The notes beneath the pieces are model-generated. The model saw only the letters and a list, made by a program, of their open reading frames with translations. It did not search any database and had not been told where the DNA came from. A DNA stretch of 8,974 nucleotides, taken from CALMEE01 sp041748315. Its GTDB lineage: Bacteria > Planctomycetota > Planctomycetia > Pirellulales > Pirellulaceae. The stretch's first letter is position 1; each line of letters begins with the position of its first letter. Below, piece by piece: positions 6,786 to 8,974 of this stretch. The DNA lies in the NCBI GenBank assembly GCA_041748315.1, contig JBGTDM010000253.1, positions 1 to 8,974 on the forward strand. Direction: 5' to 3'. A program made the position numbers and the translations under genes.

Positions 6786-7966
6786 TGTTGAGTCTCCAAA
6801 ACGGCAACCGTTTGACGCGCGACGATGATCTCTTCATTGGTAGGGACAACCCAGATTTGAACCCGTCGTCCTTTCGAATCAATGCGAGCTTCCTCAGTGG
6901 CCAAATCATTGAGCCTGTTATCTATTTCAATTCCGAATTCCTGTAACGATTCACAGACCCGATTACGGATCAAGCTTGATCGCTCCCCAATTCCACCGGT
7001 AAACACTAAGGCGTCGAGTCCGTTTAAACGCAACATCAAACCCCCCAGGTAGCGCCGGATCTCCGCAACATAAACGTCAATGGCCAATTGAGCTCGCTTA
7101 TGACCCTGTTCGGACGCATCCAGGATTTCACGTAAATCGGCGCTGACACCACTGATCCCCAATAAACCACTTTTCGTAGCCAGAACTTGAAAAACTTCCT
7201 CCATGGACATGCCGGTTTCACGCATGATCAGCGGCACTAAATAGGGATCGATGTCACCACAACGGTTACTCTGAGGCAAACCACTTTGGGGACTCAATCC
7301 CATCGATGCTCCCAAACTGATCCCATTCTGGATTGCGCACAAACTACTCGAACCCCCTAAATGACAGCTAATCATTCGAGAGCAGTTGCCGGCCAGGACC
7401 CGCATCCGCTCCGAGATATATTGATGGCTGGCACCGTGGAATCCACTTCGACAAACACCGTATTTCTCCGTCCATTCGTGCGGTATGGCATAGGTCTGAT
7501 AGGCTGCAGGAATCTCCGCATGAAACCCGGTTTCGAAGGCTGCGACGAGTGGCACGCTGGGAAATCGTTGTTTAAACAACCTCATGGCTTGGGCATACGG
7601 AACATTATGGGCCGGTGCAATAAAACTAAGACGTTCCATCTCGGCAAGCACCTCTTGATCGACAATGACGGCGGTCTTGAATTTACCCCCCACGACCGCC
7701 TTGAACCCGATGGCAAAGTCACCAGGATCATTCATGCAGTGGATGCCTGATTCCTCGACGATTTCCAAGCTCATCTCCATCGCATTGGCGTGATCAGGCA
7801 CCCGACATGTCAGCCGCTGCTTGTTCGATCCGATCTCAATCAACACGCCGCTCTCTGTAGCACCTATCGAATCGATCGATCCACGCGCAATCAGTGTTTC
7901 AAGTTCCATATCGAATAGACGGAACTTAAAACTCGTCGAACCCAAATTCGCGACCAGGACTCTCAC
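6776..7966 (-). CDS. ackA: Acetate-kinase family (ASKHA) acyl-phosphate kinase of the BMC operon
   Basis: It transfers phosphate from an acyl-phosphate to ADP, here probably lactyl-phosphate made by PduL, giving ATP and lactate. From the GTG at 7966 it has 396 residues, the usual length. Aligned to Methanosarcina acetate kinase: Asn7 (VLVANLGSTS), His177 (SGFHGASH), Arg235 (NRCGDIDP) and Glu378 (VPTNEE) are kept, as is GGIGERS. Two positions differ: the substrate-binding arginine of HRVVHGG is Lys89 (GFKAVVGG), and the aspartate of FDTAFH is Glu145 (FETGFH). An alternative GTG at 8005 adds 13 basic residues and would leave only 8 bases after BMC-H 2. I prefer 7966 because Asn7 then has its family number and the conserved first strand begins at once. 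The ribosome site is weak for both. The stop overlaps BMC-P A by ten bases. Confidence 0.92.
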   Translation of the reverse strand: MRVLVANLGSTSFKFRLFDMELETLIARGSIDSIGATESGVLIEIGSNKQRLTCRVPDHANAMEMSLEIVEESGIHCMNDPGDFAIGFKAVVGGKFKTAVIVDQEVLAEMERLSFIAPAHNVPYAQAMRLFKQRFPSVPLVAAFETGFHAEIPAAYQTYAIPHEWTEKYGVCRSGFHGASHQYISERMRVLAGNCSRMISCHLGGSSSLCAIQNGISLGASMGLSPQSGLPQSNRCGDIDPYLVPLIMRETGMSMEEVFQVLATKSGLLGISGVSADLREILDASEQGHKRAQLAIDVYVAEIRRYLGGLMLRLNGLDALVFTGGIGERSSLIRNRVCESLQEFGIEIDNRLNDLATEEARIDSKGRRVQIWVVPTNEEIIVARQTVAVLETQQCS

Positions 7967-8013
7967 AATCTTTTTCCGGAGGACAATAGAACGAACGTAT
8001 AGCACACGCGAGT

Positions 8014-8283
8014 TCAGCTCAGAAATGCTTCGCGCAATCCATCGGCTGGACGGGGAATCACGTGACTACTCACAAACTCACCGATTTTGCTGGCTGCATC
8101 CGAGCCGGCCTCGACGGCTGCGCGAACGCTCCCAACGTCTCCCTCGACGACCGTCGTGACCAGTCCGCCGCCGATACTTACGCGCTTTAAAATCTTGACA
8201 TTGGCTGCTTTTGCCATCGCGTCCGTTGCTTCAACCAACGCGACAAGGCCTTTTGTCTCAACCAGCCCAATTGCTGTACTCAT
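8014..8283 (-). CDS. BMC-H hexamer shell protein 2 with GGG pore motif
   Basis: A facet protein of the shell, 89 residues, a single Pfam BMC domain throughout. Seen: AIGLVETKGLVALVEATDAMAKAANVKI (4-31), the hexamer pore loop SIGGGLV (36-42), GDVGSVRAAVEAG and the usual end SSHVIPRPADGL. The canonical pore in PduA-like proteins is GSG; here it is G38-G39-G40, which removes the serine side chain from the pore rim. The ATG at 8283 has AGGGA about nine bases upstream. It follows BMC-H 1 after 130 bases and precedes the kinase gene closely. The paralogue probably co-assembles with BMC-H 1 in the facets. Confidence 0.97.
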   Translation of the reverse strand: MSTAIGLVETKGLVALVEATDAMAKAANVKILKRVSIGGGLVTTVVEGDVGSVRAAVEAGSDAASKIGEFVSSHVIPRPADGLREAFLS

Positions 8284-8413
8284 AAGATGATTCCCTAAAC
8301 GTTAAATAGTTACCTAAGTTACTCGATCAACACAAACTGGCACACGGATTCGTGGGTTCGACGTCTCAAGCCCGGAAGCAGTATGATTACCGAACACGCG
8401 TGCAACATCACGG
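8284..8413. other. 130-base spacer between the two BMC-H genes
   Basis: No gene, clear promoter or terminator is visible. An 8-base palindrome cacgcgtg lies at 8395-8402, 12 bases past the BMC-H 1 stop. The length is unusual in an operon otherwise packed to overlap, so it may hold an RNA processing site or a weak promoter that adjusts the ratio of the two shell proteins; this is inference. Confidence 0.35.
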
Positions 8414-8692
8414 CTATTTGCCAAGCACAAGTTTCAAATCCTCGTGCGGTCGCGGAATGACCTGGACACTGACGACCTCACCAATTCTGCCGGCCGCGCT
8501 TGCACCAGCGTCCGTAGCGGCTTTGACCGCCGCGACGTCGCCACTCACAAACACCGTGACTAAACCGCTTCCGACCTTGTCCCAAGAGACGAACTTGACG
8601 TTGGCCGCCTTGATCATCGCATCGGTCGCTTCGACCAAGGCCACAAAACCTTTGGTCTCGATCATGCCCAATGCTTCATTTACTTCAGCCAT
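8414..8692 (-). CDS. BMC-H hexamer shell protein 1 with GSG pore motif
   Basis: A facet protein of the shell, 92 residues, a single BMC domain. Seen: ALGMIETKGFVALVEATDAMIKAANVKF (7-34), pore loop KVGSGLV (39-45) with canonical G41-S42-G43, SGDVAAVKAATDAG, and the end SVQVIPRPHEDLKLVLGK. The start is the ATG at 8692, with AAGG seven to ten bases upstream; the longer frame to 8713 would begin with TTG and add a non-family tail. It is close to BMC-H 2 across the whole length and clearly a paralogue. It is the first shell gene after the hairpin at 8737-8776, which could raise its level over pduL. Confidence 0.97.
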   Translation of the reverse strand: MAEVNEALGMIETKGFVALVEATDAMIKAANVKFVSWDKVGSGLVTVFVSGDVAAVKAATDAGASAAGRIGEVVSVQVIPRPHEDLKLVLGK

Positions 8693-8736
8693 AATTGACC
8701 TTGCCCCTTTCAAAAATTGAAGAACTGTTGCTTTTT

Positions 8737-8776
8737 GTCAAACCGGGACAATCCACGAAAGTGTCCCCGGTTTGAC
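8737..8776. promoter_or_regulatory. Strong intergenic hairpin between pduL and the BMC-H genes
   Basis: The arms 8737-8750 (gtcaaaccgggaca) and 8762-8776 (tgtccccggtttgac) pair over 14 bp with one bulged base and an 11-base loop. In the direction of transcription (minus) it begins 19 bases after the pduL stop and ends 44 bases before the BMC-H 1 ATG. No T-run follows on the minus strand, so it is unlikely to be a full terminator; a processing or mRNA-stabilising hairpin, or a partial attenuator, fits better. Its last bases on the minus strand also form a perfect TTGACA (8736-8741), but a good -10 at the right distance is lacking (AATTTT at 17 bases). Confidence 0.6.
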
Positions 8777-8795
8777 CCGCCCCGTTTTTTAAACT

Positions 8796-8974
8796 TTAGT
8801 GTTCGCATGCACACTTCGTAATCGCACGAAGCTCAATCTCATCGGCTAAATCCAGCATACATGCATTCCCTTCATCGGTATCAAGATGGACTTCCAGTTT
8901 CGCATTGTCGTCGATCCGAACCAGGACATCCTGCAGAATCATCGAGCAAAATGTTGATCGAATATGTAATTCCA
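8796..8974 (-). CDS. pduL: PduL-type phosphotransacylase, C-terminal 58 residues only
   Basis: It exchanges the CoA of an acyl-CoA for phosphate, recycling CoA inside the shell. Only the C-terminus is in the window: the frame enters at the right edge and ends with TAA at 8796. The visible part, with LQDVLVRIDDNAKLEVHLDTDE (13-34) and GNACMLDLADEIEL, fits the last beta-barrel of PduL proteins, where NVLVRV...L-x-M-H-I-D-T-D-E-A-N-A-A is the usual pattern. The metal-binding His motifs lie outside, so activity cannot be judged. The Cys-x-Cys near the end (CACEH) is not part of the family core. The assignment is supported by the context: shell genes, acyl-CoA-forming dehydrogenase and acyl-phosphate kinase downstream. 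Confidence 0.8.
   Translation of the reverse strand, partial: ELHIRSTFCSMILQDVLVRIDDNAKLEVHLDTDEGNACMLDLADEIELRAITKCACEH

Noticed and set aside
8395..8402. cacgcgtg palindrome as an operator
   Set aside because: A single 8-base palindrome is expected by chance and no second copy was seen.
8713..8736. Possible internal promoter: TTGACA (8736-8741, minus) with AATTTT 17 bases on
   Set aside because: The -35 is perfect, but the -10 matches only three of six positions and the -35 lies in the hairpin arm.
8761..8790. Plus-strand terminator formed by the 8737-8776 hairpin plus the T-run at 8785-8790
   Set aside because: The T-run begins eight bases after the stem, and no plus-strand gene exists that would need it.
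1..8974. CRISPR arrays, tRNA or rRNA genes, insertion sequences, attachment sites
   Set aside because: No regularly spaced repeats, cloverleaf-like sequences, transposase motifs or flanking direct repeats were seen on either strand.

Overview
The window is the downstream part of a bacterial microcompartment (BMC) operon, with every recognisable gene on the minus strand. Gene content and order match the Planctomycetes/Verrucomicrobia-type (PVM/PVU) BMC, which was described for aerobic breakdown of L-fucose and L-rhamnose through L-lactaldehyde. The combination is two BMC-H hexamer proteins, three BMC-P pentamer proteins and no BMC-T, with PduL, an acetate-kinase homologue, a CoA-acylating aldehyde dehydrogenase, a class II sugar-phosphate aldolase and a lactate/malate-type dehydrogenase. 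The host is therefore most likely a planctomycete. A large OprP/OprO-type porin with an N-terminal coiled coil also fits that group, and base composition looks moderate, near 50% GC by eye.

Layout in transcription order (right to left): the C-terminus of PduL (8796-8974, cut by the edge); a 103-base gap with a strong hairpin; BMC-H 1 (8414-8692); a 130-base gap; BMC-H 2 (8014-8283); acetate-kinase homologue (6776-7966); BMC-P A (6459-6785); aldehyde dehydrogenase (4981-6453); BMC-P B (4725-4979); an unassigned protein with an encapsulation-peptide-like N-terminus (4084-4725); BMC-P C (3764-4087); class II aldolase (2843-3754); lactate/malate dehydrogenase family protein (1884-2843). From the kinase onward the genes overlap or nearly touch (GTGA, TGATG and TAATG junctions), so they are almost certainly one translationally coupled unit. 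A 399-base stretch with no convincing gene follows (1485-1883). Last is a porin gene (1-1484) that runs off the left edge; its frame is open for the whole 494 codons.

How the parts probably work together (family knowledge plus inference): the aldolase cleaves L-fuculose-1-P or L-rhamnulose-1-P to DHAP and L-lactaldehyde inside the shell. The dehydrogenase oxidises lactaldehyde to lactyl-CoA with NAD+, PduL makes lactyl-phosphate and recycles CoA, and the kinase makes ATP and lactate. The LDH/MDH-family enzyme is the likely partner that regenerates NAD+. BMC-H and BMC-P proteins build the facets and vertices. Three of the proteins (aldehyde dehydrogenase N-terminus, unassigned protein N-terminus, aldolase C-terminus) carry a similar short amphipathic helix that looks like a shell-targeting peptide.

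The BMC type itself is already described. The points most worth a second look are the orphan protein with a targeting helix and a degenerate RpiB/LacAB-like C-terminus, altered active-site residues in the kinase, an MDH-type specificity residue in the dehydrogenase, the different pore motifs of the two BMC-H proteins, and the hairpin between pduL and the shell genes.
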